64,000 nucleotides of DNA from positions 62,001-126,000 of the forward strand of contig NZ_BMPI01000023.1 of NCBI RefSeq assembly GCF_014647515.1. The letters are read 5' to 3'. This document shows, one piece after another, positions 1 to 8,714 of the stretch. The translations under genes and the position numbers were made by a program. The notes under the pieces are model-generated. The model was given only the letters and a program-made list of their open reading frames with translations. It ran no database searches and was not told the DNA's origin. Source of the DNA: Dactylosporangium sucinum. Its GTDB lineage: Bacteria; Actinomycetota; Actinomycetes; Mycobacteriales; Micromonosporaceae. Position 1 is the first letter of the stretch, and every line of letters starts with the position of its first letter.

Positions 1-988
1 CGAGGTCCTGGCCGTCGATCAGGTCCGACAGCAGCAGCTCGCCGCCGTCGAGCCGCACGGTCGTGCGGGTGGGCTGCCTGATGCCGACGATCGTGTGCAG
101 GTCGTAGCCGGTCGAGCCGTGCGCCGGCGCCGGGTGCAGCAGGTCGTGGAACGCTTCCCGGGCCCGGGTCGCCCGCTGCCGGTCGAGGTTCGGCAGCGTC
201 GTCTCGTGCGGGGCCCGGAGCCCGGCGTCGACGTGGACGCACCGATAGGCGGGCAGCAGCTCGTACATCGACGGGAAGCTGCGCACGGCGTCCGTGAGGT
301 CGAGGGCGATGGGGCCCAGCCCCCTGCGCACGCCGTTCACGATGCTGTCGAGGGCGTTGGCCGACCCGCGGTGCGGCGTGCCGATCGTCACCACCGCGCG
401 GACGAACTCGGCGCCGCCGAGCCGCTCCGCATACCACCGGGCGACCAGCCCGCCCATCGAATGGGCGACGAGGACCAGGCGGGCCTGGCGGAACGGCCCG
501 CCCTGCGCGCGCCAGGCGTGGAGCACGGGCTCGACGGTCTCCTGCAGCAGCCGCGCGTTGTACCGGTTCGAAAGCCGCCAGTCGTACGGGAAGCGCACGA
601 AGTTCGGCACCGGGTGCTGCTGCGCCGGTGGGGTGCTCCGGTCGTACTCGAACAGGTGGAAGGTCCGGGTCAGCCAGGACACGAGCCGGCTGTACCCCAG
701 CTGCACGGTCCACACGCCGGGGATGACGTGCAGGTCGGGCACGAGCGCCGCGGCCTCGATCCCGTCGTCGGCCGGCCCGTCCTCGGGCACCTCGTCCAGC
801 CGCAGCCGGGTGACGCTGCGCCCGAAGGTGCGCACCGCCGCGCCGAGCGCGCCCACGCTCGGCGCCCAGACCGGCACGGTCCGGCCGTTGCCGCGCCGGA
901 CCAGCGTCGAGCCGGTGATGCCGGGGATCACCACAACTACGTCCGTGATTGCCTCGGTCATCGCCCCGTCCTTGGTCGGCCCGGTCAT
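1..988 (-). CDS. Lecithin:cholesterol-acyltransferase-like alpha/beta hydrolase (3' end off window)
   Basis: The translation opens with a short hydrophobic strand (VVVVIPGITGS) typical of LCAT-family lipases. Around residue 170 it has a nucleophile elbow AHSMGG (GxSxG) in the context RLVLVAHSMGGLVARW, followed by TIGTPHRGS, as in LCAT/PGAP1-type esterases. The family acts on ester-linked lipids; the substrate here is unknown. No signal peptide is visible, so the protein is probably cytosolic. I chose the ATG at 988; an in-frame ATG at 961 is an alternative. The gene runs off the left edge, so the C-terminus with the catalytic His was not seen. It diverges from the TPR-CHAT gene across about 154 bp, and a link to that cassette is an inference from position. 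Confidence 0.82.
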   Translation of the reverse strand, partial: MTGPTKDGAMTEAITDVVVVIPGITGSTLVRRGNGRTVPVWAPSVGALGAAVRTFGRSVTRLRLDEVPEDGPADDGIEAAALVPDLHVIPGVWTVQLGYSRLVSWLTRTFHLFEYDRSTPPAQQHPVPNFVRFPYDWRLSNRYNARLLQETVEPVLHAWRAQGGPFRQARLVLVAHSMGGLVARWYAERLGGAEFVRAVVTIGTPHRGSANALDSIVNGVRRGLGPIALDLTDAVRSFPSMYELLPAYRCVHVDAGLRAPHETTLPNLDRQRATRAREAFHDLLHPAPAHGSTGYDLHTIVGIRQPTRTTVRLDGGELLLSDLIDGQDL

Positions 989-1142
989 TGTGCCCGTCCC
1001 GGCCGGGCACCGGCAGGTGGGCGCGCACCGCTTTCAACCGGACGTCCGAGCCGATGTGTCCGGTCGGCCCACCGCGTTCCAGGTCGCGGGAGCGGGCGGA
1101 CGGGCGATTGCCCGCGGCGCGGGGCCGGGTTACGGTTCGGCC

Positions 1143-3917
1143 GTGGCGGAGGAGTCCGGCGACGACCTGGCCACCGCCGTCGCGCACGCTCGGCAGGGCC
1201 GGGCGCTCGCCGACCGGCACGACGACCGGGGCGCCGTCGGGTGTTACCGGGCCGCGTTGCCGCCGGCCGAGCGGGCGCTCGCGGCCGAGGGCACCGACGA
1301 CCACATCCGGTTCGTGGTGTACCTGCACGACATGCTCGGTGTCCTCACGCTCGGGCAGTCGTGGCACGACGAGGCGGAGCGGCACTTCACCGCCGCCCTC
1401 CGGCTCAGCCGGGAGCGGGATCCCGGCGGGACGGACGAGGCGAAGTTCGTCAACAACCTCGGCGCGGTCGCGCGGGCTCGCGGTGACCAGCGCGGCGCGT
1501 TGCGGCGCTACCGTGAGGCGCTGGAGATCGCCGGCCGGATCGACCCGCCGCCGGACGCGATCGGCAGCTACCTGAGCAACACCGGCACGGCGCTGCTCGC
1601 GCTGGGCCGGCTCGACGACGCGCTGGCCTTCTTCCGGCGGGCGCTGGAGATCGACGAGCGCGTCGACCCGGCCGCGGCGGCGACCGACCGCAGCCTCATC
1701 GCCTCCGTGCTCATCGAGTACGGCGACCTCGAGGAGGCACGCGGCCACTACGCGGCGGCGCTCGCCTTCCACGAGGCGCACGATCCCGGCTCGTTCGAGA
1801 CCGCACGGGAGCTGGTCAACGTCGGCTACGTGCACCGGCTCACCGGCAACCTGGACGAGGCGCTGCGGCAGTACCTGCGGGCGCTCGACATCGACCAGCG
1901 GATCGCGCCGGACGGCGCGGAGACCGCCGCCGACCTCAACAACATCGCCCGGGTGTACCGCGAGCGCGGCGACCTCGACCGGTGCCGCGGCTACCTGTCC
2001 CGGGCCGTGCAGATCAGCCGCCGCGTCGCCCCGCTGTCGCAACGCACCGCCGTGCGGCTGAACAACCTCGCCGAGCTGGACCACCAGGCCGGCCGCCGGG
2101 AGGAGGCGCGGCGCGGGTTCACCGAGGCGTTGCGGATCGACGAGGCGGTGGCGCCGCTGTCCCTGGAGACCGCCCGCGACCTCAACAACCTCGCCGCGCT
2201 GGCCCTGGACGAGCACGACCTCGACACCGCCCGCGACCTCACCCGGCGGGCGCTGGAGATCTCGCTGCGCGTCGCGCCACAATCCCACCACACCGCGAGC
2301 GGCTACGGCACCCTCGCCGTGATCGCCAACGAGCGGGGCGCGCCCGGCGTCGCGATCCGGTGGGCGCGGGCCGCGCTCGCCATCGACCGCCGGCAGACGC
2401 CGCTGGCCGCGTCGACCGTCGCCGACCTGGTGAACCTCGCCGTGCTGTACACCGAAGCGGGCGACGCCGACCGGGCCGTGCGGCACTACGCCGAGGCGGT
2501 GTCGGTCGTCGAGTCGATGCGGACCCGCGCCGGGCTGCCGCTCGCCCGGGAGGAGGTCTTCGCGCTGCACCAGCGGCCGTACTCCGGGCTGATTCGCGCG
2601 CTGCTGACCCGGGACGGGCCGGGTGACGCCGAACGGGCGTTCGCGGTCGCCGAGCAGGGCCGGGGCCGGGCCCTGGCCGACCTGCTCCAGCAGCGGCGGC
2701 TCGACCTGCGGCCGCGCGGCGAGACGCAGCGCGAGCTGCTGGCCGAGCAGCGGCGGATCGAGGCGCGACTGCACCACGCGCGGCAGCACGGCCGCGACGA
2801 CGACCACGACCTGGCGGAGCAGCTCGAACGGGTGCAGCTGCGGATCCGGCGGGAGTTCCCGGCGTACGCCCAGCTCCGCGAACCGAGCCCGGTGGACCTG
2901 ACCGGCGCGCGGGCGCTGCTCGACGACGCGACGCTGCTGCTCGCGTACCACGTGGACGCCGGCTTCTGCGTCGCGTGGGCGGTCCGCCGCACCGGCTGCG
3001 CGGTGCTGCCCGTCCGGGCGACCGAGGACCGGATCCGCGGCCTGGTCGAGGCGGTCCTGCGCGCCTGCGCCACCGGCGACGAGGCGGCGGACGGCGTGCC
3101 CGGCGCCGCCGAGCTGGCGGAGCTGCTCATCGCGCCGGCGCAGCTGCTGGACGGCGTGCGACAGCTCGTCGTCGTGCCCGCCGGGCCGCTGGCCTACCTG
3201 CCGTTCGAGCTGCTGCCGTACCGTGCGGGCTGCCTGGGCGACCGGATCGCCGTGTCCTACCTGCCATCGGTGACCGTCGGCGCCGACCTGCGCGAACGCC
3301 GGGCCGATCGGCCGGCGAGCTGGTCGCGGCGGCCGTTCGCCGGGTTCGGGCTGGATGAGCACCTGCCGGGCACCCGGGAGGTCGTCGAGATCGCCGCCGA
3401 GTACGGCCCCGGCGCCCGGGCCTGGACCGGCCGGGAGCTGACGAAGGCCCTCGTACGGCGCGAGAGCGCGGGTCACCGGGTGGTCCACTTCGCCACGCAC
3501 GGCGTCGTCGACGACCGGGACCCGCTCGACTCGGGCCTGACCCTGGCCGGCGGCGCGGTGTTGCGCGCCGCGGAGATGTTCGACCTGCGCCTCGACGCCC
3601 AGGTCGTGGTGTGCTCGGCCTGCGAGACCGCGACCGGCCGGATCCGCGCCGGCGAGGGCCTGGTCGGCATGAGCCGGGCCCTGTTCTACGCCGGGGCCCG
3701 CAGCCTGGTCGTGAGCCTGTGGCCGGTCGCCGACCGGCCGACCCGCCGGCTGATGCGGCGCCTGCACGACCACCTGCGCGCCGGCCACGCGCCGGCGGAC
3801 GCGCTCTGGCGGGCCAAGCGGCAGGTGCGGCAGAGCCATCCCCAGGTGTACCGCCACCCGCGCGAATGGGCCGGGTTCATCCTGCTCGGCGACGGGCACC
3901 CGGGGGAGGCCGGATGA
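1143..3917 (+). CDS. TPR-repeat CHAT-domain protease (first copy)
   Basis: This 924-residue protein has roughly ten Kinesin-light-chain-type TPR units over residues 1-480, recognisable by repeated NNLA/LNNL and YREALEI-like helices. A charged helical linker follows, then a C-terminal CHAT domain from about residue 580. The caspase-like dyad is visible: His786 in HFATHG and Cys827 in CSACET, followed by GLVGMSRALFYAGA and a VSLWPVAD strand. CHAT domains are caspase-fold peptidases found in bacterial death and conflict systems and in CRISPR-linked Craspase. The GTG at 1143 was chosen because the homologous reading begins there. No clear Shine-Dalgarno is present, so a leaderless transcript is possible. 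The stop overlaps the next start (ATGA), implying translational coupling to the second CHAT gene. Confidence 0.93.
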   Translation: MAEESGDDLATAVAHARQGRALADRHDDRGAVGCYRAALPPAERALAAEGTDDHIRFVVYLHDMLGVLTLGQSWHDEAERHFTAALRLSRERDPGGTDEAKFVNNLGAVARARGDQRGALRRYREALEIAGRIDPPPDAIGSYLSNTGTALLALGRLDDALAFFRRALEIDERVDPAAAATDRSLIASVLIEYGDLEEARGHYAAALAFHEAHDPGSFETARELVNVGYVHRLTGNLDEALRQYLRALDIDQRIAPDGAETAADLNNIARVYRERGDLDRCRGYLSRAVQISRRVAPLSQRTAVRLNNLAELDHQAGRREEARRGFTEALRIDEAVAPLSLETARDLNNLAALALDEHDLDTARDLTRRALEISLRVAPQSHHTASGYGTLAVIANERGAPGVAIRWARAALAIDRRQTPLAASTVADLVNLAVLYTEAGDADRAVRHYAEAVSVVESMRTRAGLPLAREEVFALHQRPYSGLIRALLTRDGPGDAERAFAVAEQGRGRALADLLQQRRLDLRPRGETQRELLAEQRRIEARLHHARQHGRDDDHDLAEQLERVQLRIRREFPAYAQLREPSPVDLTGARALLDDATLLLAYHVDAGFCVAWAVRRTGCAVLPVRATEDRIRGLVEAVLRACATGDEAADGVPGAAELAELLIAPAQLLDGVRQLVVVPAGPLAYLPFELLPYRAGCLGDRIAVSYLPSVTVGADLRERRADRPASWSRRPFAGFGLDEHLPGTREVVEIAAEYGPGARAWTGRELTKALVRRESAGHRVVHFATHGVVDDRDPLDSGLTLAGGAVLRAAEMFDLRLDAQVVVCSACETATGRIRAGEGLVGMSRALFYAGARSLVVSLWPVADRPTRRLMRRLHDHLRAGHAPADALWRAKRQVRQSHPQVYRHPREWAGFILLGDGHPGEAG

Positions 3918-6900
3918 GCGAGACCGTCCGCGAGGCAGCGGAGCTGCTGGTCCGCGCCCGCAGCGAGCCCGGCGCCGACGACGCGCTGCTGCGCCGCAGC
4001 ATCGCACTGTTCCGCGCGGCGAAGGCGGCGGCGGACACGGAACCGGGCGCCCTGGCGGCGAACCTCGGCGTCGCGCTGCGCATGCTGGCCGAGCGCACCG
4101 GCGAGCCGGACGTAGCGGCGGAGGCGGTCGCGGAGCTGCGGTGCGCGCTCGACGTACGGGCGACCTCGGGGCGCTACCTGAACCTCGCCAGCGCCCTGCA
4201 CGTCCGGTTCCTCGTCACCGGCGACGACGCGCACCTCGGCGCGGCCGTCGACGCCGCCCGCGCCGCCGTCGACACCTGCGACGACGACCTGCTCCGGCCG
4301 GCGCGGCTGGCCAGCCTGGCCGGCCTGCTGCTCGACCGGGCCGGGCGCTCCGGCGACCGGGGCGACGTCGACGAGGCCCTCGCCCTGACCGGGCGCGCGT
4401 TCGAGCTGCCGACCCCGGAGGACGACTTCTGGTCGGTCGTGGCCGGCAACCGGGTGCTGGCCCTGCGGATGGCCTACGAGCGCGCCGGCGATCCCGAGGT
4501 CGCCGAGGAGGCGATCGACATCGGCCGCGAGACGCTGCGCCACCTGCCGGCCGGCTCCGCCGGACGGGCGAGCACCGCCGGGAACCTCGGGCTGACCCTG
4601 CTCTCGCGCTACCGGGCCGGCCGCGACGCGCGGGATCTGCGCGCCGCCGTCGAGGCGCTGACCGTCGCCGCCGACCACCCCGGCCCGCTGCGGCACCTGT
4701 GGCTGAGCAACCTCGTGACCGCCCTGACCGACGGTTACCGCGACGCCCCGGACGAGGCGACGTTCGCGCTGATCACGGCGGCCGGGCGGGCGGCGCTGGA
4801 CGCGCTGGGCGAGGACGACCCGCGCCGCGGGCCGCTCCTGGTGAACCTGGGCGGCGCCCACCTCGAACGGTACGAGCGCACCGGCGACCCGGGTGCGCTC
4901 GACGAGGCCGAGCGGCTGCACCGGGCGGGAGTCGAGGCCACGGCGGACGCGCCGGTGCATCGGACGCTCGCGTACGGCGGCCTCGCGGTCGTGTGGCAGC
5001 GGCGGGCCGCCGCGACCGGCGACACCGGGCTGCTCGACCGGGCCGTCGAGCTCGGCCGCGAGCTGGTCGACGCGCCGTACGCCGACCCCGCCGACCGGGC
5101 GAACGCCCTGTCCACGCTCGGGCTGGCCCTCGCCGACCGGTTCGTCGCCACGGGATCCGTCGAGGCCGTGGCCGAGGCCGCCGCGCGGCTGCGCGACGCG
5201 GTCGAGGCGCTGCCGCCCGGCCACGCCGACCGCCTGCAGCACCTGTCGAACCTGACCGTGCTGCTGCAGTCGTGGGCCGAGGCCACCGGCGAGCAGCGGG
5301 TGACCGACGAGGCGATCGCCGCCGCCCGCGAGGCCGTCACCGCGAGCGGTGACCTGCCGGTCCGGGTCGGCTACCTGGCGAACCTCGGCGGCGCGCTGTG
5401 GCGCCGCTACGTGCGCACCGGCGATCCGGCGGCGCTCGGCGAGGCGGTGGAGGCGGCCCGGGCCGCGGTCACCGCGACGCCGCCGGACCACCCCGATCGC
5501 CCGATGTACCTGTCGAACCTGTCCGGCATGCTGGCCCGGCAGGACGACAGCGCCCGCGACCCGGCGGCCATGCGCGAGGCCGTCGCCTGCGCGCGGGAGG
5601 CGGTCGAGCGCACCGCCGCCGGACACCCGGACCGGCCGATGCGCCTGTCCAATCTCGGTCTCGTGCTGCGGTACCACTGGGAGCACCACGGCGAGCCGGG
5701 CGCCCTCGACGCGGCGGTCGAGGCCGCGCGGGAGGCCGTGGCCACCACGCCGGCCGGGCACCACGCGCTGCCCGGCCGGATGAGCAACCTCGCGGCCACC
5801 CTGCTGGTGCGGCACGGCGCCGCGGACCGGGCCGAGGCGGCGCGGCTGTTCCACGACGTGGCCCGCAGCGAGGTCGCCCCGGTGCCGCTGCGCGTGCAGA
5901 CGGCCGCGAGGGCCGGCGAGCTGGCCGCCGGCGCGGGCGAGTGGACCCTGGCGGCGGAGGAGTTCGGGCTGGCGGTGCGGCTCATGCCGCGGCTGGCGAC
6001 CCACTACACCGACCGGGCCGACGAGGAGCACGAGCTGGCCCGCTTCGCCCAGGTGCCGGGCGACGCCGCGGCCTGCGCGCTGCACGCCGGAAACGCCCGG
6101 CTCGCCCTGGACCTGCTGGAGGTCGGCACCGGCGTCATGCTCGCCCGCACGCTGGAGCTGCGCACGGACCTGACCGAGCTGCGCGAGCGCTTCCCGGACC
6201 TCGCCGTGCGGCTCCAGCAGGTGGCCGGCGCGATCGGTGCCGACGGACCCGTGGCGAGCGGGGTGGCGGCAGCCACCCTCGAGGGCATCCGGCGGCGCGG
6301 GATCGACCGGGCCTGGCGCGACCTCGTCGCCGAGATCCGCCGGCTGCCGGGTCTCGACCGGTTCCAGCTGCCCCCGTCGGAGGCCGACCTGCGGGCGCTC
6401 GCCGCGCCGGGCCCGATCGCGGTCGTCAGCACCAGCCGGTACCGCTGCGACGCGCTCCTGGTCACCGCCGACGGGCAGGTGCGCCCCGTGCCGCTGCCCG
6501 GGCTAGCCCACGACGACGTGGTCGCTGCCGCCGGGACCGTGCTCGCCGCCGGCCCGGACGACGACCCGGCGCCGCTGCGCGACCTGCTCGCCTGGCTCTG
6601 GGACACCACCGCGGAGCCGGTCCTGGCCGCCCTGCCGGCCGGCGGCCCGGCGCAGCGACTGTGGTGGATGCCGGTCGGCGTCCTCTCGCTGCTGCCGCTG
6701 CACGCCGCGGGGCACCCGGGCGGGCCGTACGTCGACGACCGGGTCGTGGCCGGCTACACCCCGACGCTCGGCGCGCTGCGGCACCACCGGGCCCGGCCCG
6801 TCCCGGCCGACCTCACGGCGGTCGTCGTCGGCGCGCCGGACACCGCCGTCCCGCTCCCGGGCGCCGCGGCCGAGGCCGCCCGGGTCGCCGCCCTGCTCGG

Positions 6901-7393
6901 CGCCCGCGGCACGGCGCTGCCCGGCGACGCCGCCGACACGGCCCGGGTCCTGCCCGCCCTGCACGCCCACGGCTGGGTGCACTTCAGCGGGCACGCGACG
7001 GCCGACCTCGACCAGCCGTCCCGCAGCCACCTGCTGCTGGCCGACGGGCCGCTGAGCGTCGCCGACCTCGCCGCCCGGCGGCTCGACGGCCAGGTCGCCG
7101 TGCTCTCCGCCTGCAGCAGCAACCGCACGCGGGCCGATCTGGCCGCCGAGGCGGTGCACATCGCGGCCGCATTCCACCTCGCCGGGTTCGGCCAGGTGGT
7201 CGGCACGCTGTGGCCCGTCGCCGACCGGGTCTCGCTGCGGTTCGCCGACCGGCTGTACCGCGGCGTCGTCGACGGCGACCGGCTGCGGCCGGAGCGGCTG
7301 GCGGGCGCGGTGCGCGACGCGGTGCGGCACCTGCGCGCGCGCTGGCCGGACCGGCCCGGCGTCTGGGCACCGTACGTCCACCTGGGCCGCTGA
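3914..7393 (+). CDS. TPR-like repeat CHAT-domain protease (second copy)
   Basis: This 1159-residue protein begins with an ATG inside the previous gene's stop codon. Residues 1-750 are a long array of about 45-residue helical repeats built on units such as NLGxxLxxRYxRTGDPxALxEAVEAAR, the repeat style common in actinobacterial CHAT proteins. The C-terminal CHAT domain starts near residue 850. It keeps the dyad as His1027 in HFSGHA and Cys1067 in LSACSS, followed by a GTLWPVAD strand. The second-copy motif (SACSSN) differs from the first (SACETA), so the two active sites may differ in specificity or activation. Tandem CHAT genes with different repeat arrays suggest a pair in which one processes or senses the other; this is an inference. 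Confidence 0.92.
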   Translation: MSETVREAAELLVRARSEPGADDALLRRSIALFRAAKAAADTEPGALAANLGVALRMLAERTGEPDVAAEAVAELRCALDVRATSGRYLNLASALHVRFLVTGDDAHLGAAVDAARAAVDTCDDDLLRPARLASLAGLLLDRAGRSGDRGDVDEALALTGRAFELPTPEDDFWSVVAGNRVLALRMAYERAGDPEVAEEAIDIGRETLRHLPAGSAGRASTAGNLGLTLLSRYRAGRDARDLRAAVEALTVAADHPGPLRHLWLSNLVTALTDGYRDAPDEATFALITAAGRAALDALGEDDPRRGPLLVNLGGAHLERYERTGDPGALDEAERLHRAGVEATADAPVHRTLAYGGLAVVWQRRAAATGDTGLLDRAVELGRELVDAPYADPADRANALSTLGLALADRFVATGSVEAVAEAAARLRDAVEALPPGHADRLQHLSNLTVLLQSWAEATGEQRVTDEAIAAAREAVTASGDLPVRVGYLANLGGALWRRYVRTGDPAALGEAVEAARAAVTATPPDHPDRPMYLSNLSGMLARQDDSARDPAAMREAVACAREAVERTAAGHPDRPMRLSNLGLVLRYHWEHHGEPGALDAAVEAAREAVATTPAGHHALPGRMSNLAATLLVRHGAADRAEAARLFHDVARSEVAPVPLRVQTAARAGELAAGAGEWTLAAEEFGLAVRLMPRLATHYTDRADEEHELARFAQVPGDAAACALHAGNARLALDLLEVGTGVMLARTLELRTDLTELRERFPDLAVRLQQVAGAIGADGPVASGVAAATLEGIRRRGIDRAWRDLVAEIRRLPGLDRFQLPPSEADLRALAAPGPIAVVSTSRYRCDALLVTADGQVRPVPLPGLAHDDVVAAAGTVLAAGPDDDPAPLRDLLAWLWDTTAEPVLAALPAGGPAQRLWWMPVGVLSLLPLHAAGHPGGPYVDDRVVAGYTPTLGALRHHRARPVPADLTAVVVGAPDTAVPLPGAAAEAARVAALLGARGTALPGDAADTARVLPALHAHGWVHFSGHATADLDQPSRSHLLLADGPLSVADLAARRLDGQVAVLSACSSNRTRADLAAEAVHIAAAFHLAGFGQVVGTLWPVADRVSLRFADRLYRGVVDGDRLRPERLAGAVRDAVRHLRARWPDRPGVWAPYVHLGR

Positions 7394-7407
7394 CCTACAT
7401 TGAAGTC

Positions 7408-8661
7408 ATGGGGTTCCCCACGGCCGTCCGGATGGGCTTCGTCGTGGACGTCGCCGGCTACGGCCGGCGCTCCGCACCCGAGAAGATCGACCTGCAGCAA
7501 CGGGTGGCGGCATTCGTCGCCGAGGTCCTGCGCGACCTGAACCTGCGCATCGACGAGACCCACCACCACGGCACGGGCGACGGCATGGTGGTCTTCCTGC
7601 CCAGCGAGCTCGACGTGCACCGCGCCCTGGCCCGGCTGCTGCGCTCGGCGGCCGAGGCGCTTGCCGAGGACAACCGCCGCTACCGGGACCGGATGCGGCT
7701 GCGGATCGCCGCCGTGATCGGCCCGCTGGGCCCGGCGGCGATCGGCTTCTCCGGCGACGCGATCGTGGAGGCGGGTCGGCTGGTCGACAGCGACGCGCTG
7801 CGCGGGGCGCTCGCCGACCGCCCGGACAGCGACCTGGTGTTCGCGGTGTCCGACCAGCTCCACGAGTACGCCGGGCTGCGGACCGACGAGTTCCGGCCGG
7901 TCGACGTCCGCGTCAAGGAGTTCCAGGGCCGGGCCTGGCTGTGGAACGGACCCGCCGGCGGGGAGCCGGTCGCGCACCCGGGCCCGCCCGTGTTCACGCT
8001 CGCACCACCGCACCCGCCGGACTGTGTCATCGGGATCCGGCCCGGCCGGATCATGCGCGTCCACGACGTCGACATCTGGGTGAACAGCGAGAACACCGAC
8101 ATGGAGATGGCCCGGTTCAACGAGTTCTCGATCTCCAGCATCATCCGGTACAACGGGGCCCGCCGTGACGCCGCGGGCCACGTCGTCGACGACGTGATCG
8201 CCGACGCCCTCGCCAAGGCCGTCGACGGCCGCCGGCCGGTCGCGCCGGGCGCGGCGTTCGTGACCGGCTCCGGCTGCCTGGCCGGCACCAACGCGGTCCG
8301 GTGGATCATCCACGTCGCCGCCGTGCACGGCGAGCCCGGTGCCGGCTTCCGGCAGGTCCGCCGGGTCGGCGTGTGCGTCGCCAACGCGCTGGCCCAGGCG
8401 GAGCGGCTGGCGCGGGAGGACGCGGAGGTGCGGACGATCCTGTTCCCGATGCTCGGCACCGGTGGGGCCGGAGCGCCCGCGCCGGCGACCGCCGGGGAGC
8501 TGGTCGACGCGGCGGCGTTCCACCTGACGACGACGCCCGGGACCCGGCTGCGCGGCATCTACTTCCTGGCGTTCACCGACGCGGAGCGGGCCGCCCTCGA
8601 AGGCGCGCTCGCGGGCCATCCCGCGCTGCGCCCGGCGGCCCACGGTCCTATGTGGACATAG
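7408..8661 (+). CDS. Nucleotide-cyclase-like domain fused to a macro (ADP-ribose-binding) domain
   Basis: This 417-residue protein starts 14 bp after the second CHAT gene. Residues 1-185 resemble a class III nucleotide cyclase fold: an Asp (D14) in VVDVAGYG and a GTGDG turn followed by MVVFLP correspond to the two metal-binding aspartates. Residues about 205-417 match a macro domain, with IWVNSENTDMEMAR, SISSIIRYNGA, AFVTGSG and a phosphate-loop-like FPMLGTGGAG. Macro domains bind or hydrolyse ADP-ribose conjugates. The combination suggests a signalling or effector protein that makes or senses a nucleotide and reads ADP-ribose; no activity can be proved from sequence. The operon position ties it to the CHAT proteases. 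The last codons lie in a small CCTATG/CATAGG stem (8647-8662). Confidence 0.85.
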   Translation: MGFPTAVRMGFVVDVAGYGRRSAPEKIDLQQRVAAFVAEVLRDLNLRIDETHHHGTGDGMVVFLPSELDVHRALARLLRSAAEALAEDNRRYRDRMRLRIAAVIGPLGPAAIGFSGDAIVEAGRLVDSDALRGALADRPDSDLVFAVSDQLHEYAGLRTDEFRPVDVRVKEFQGRAWLWNGPAGGEPVAHPGPPVFTLAPPHPPDCVIGIRPGRIMRVHDVDIWVNSENTDMEMARFNEFSISSIIRYNGARRDAAGHVVDDVIADALAKAVDGRRPVAPGAAFVTGSGCLAGTNAVRWIIHVAAVHGEPGAGFRQVRRVGVCVANALAQAERLAREDAEVRTILFPMLGTGGAGAPAPATAGELVDAAAFHLTTTPGTRLRGIYFLAFTDAERAALEGALAGHPALRPAAHGPMWT

Positions 8662-8714
8662 GCGGTCCAGGGCGGCGGACCGCGCCGGCGCAGCGCCGCA
8701 CCAGCGCCCGGAGG

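Noticed and set aside
3686..6085. A 799-codon open frame antisense to the second CHAT gene
   Set aside because: Low-complexity Arg/Gly/Val-rich translation with no motif. It mirrors the strong third-position GC bias of the real gene on the plus strand.
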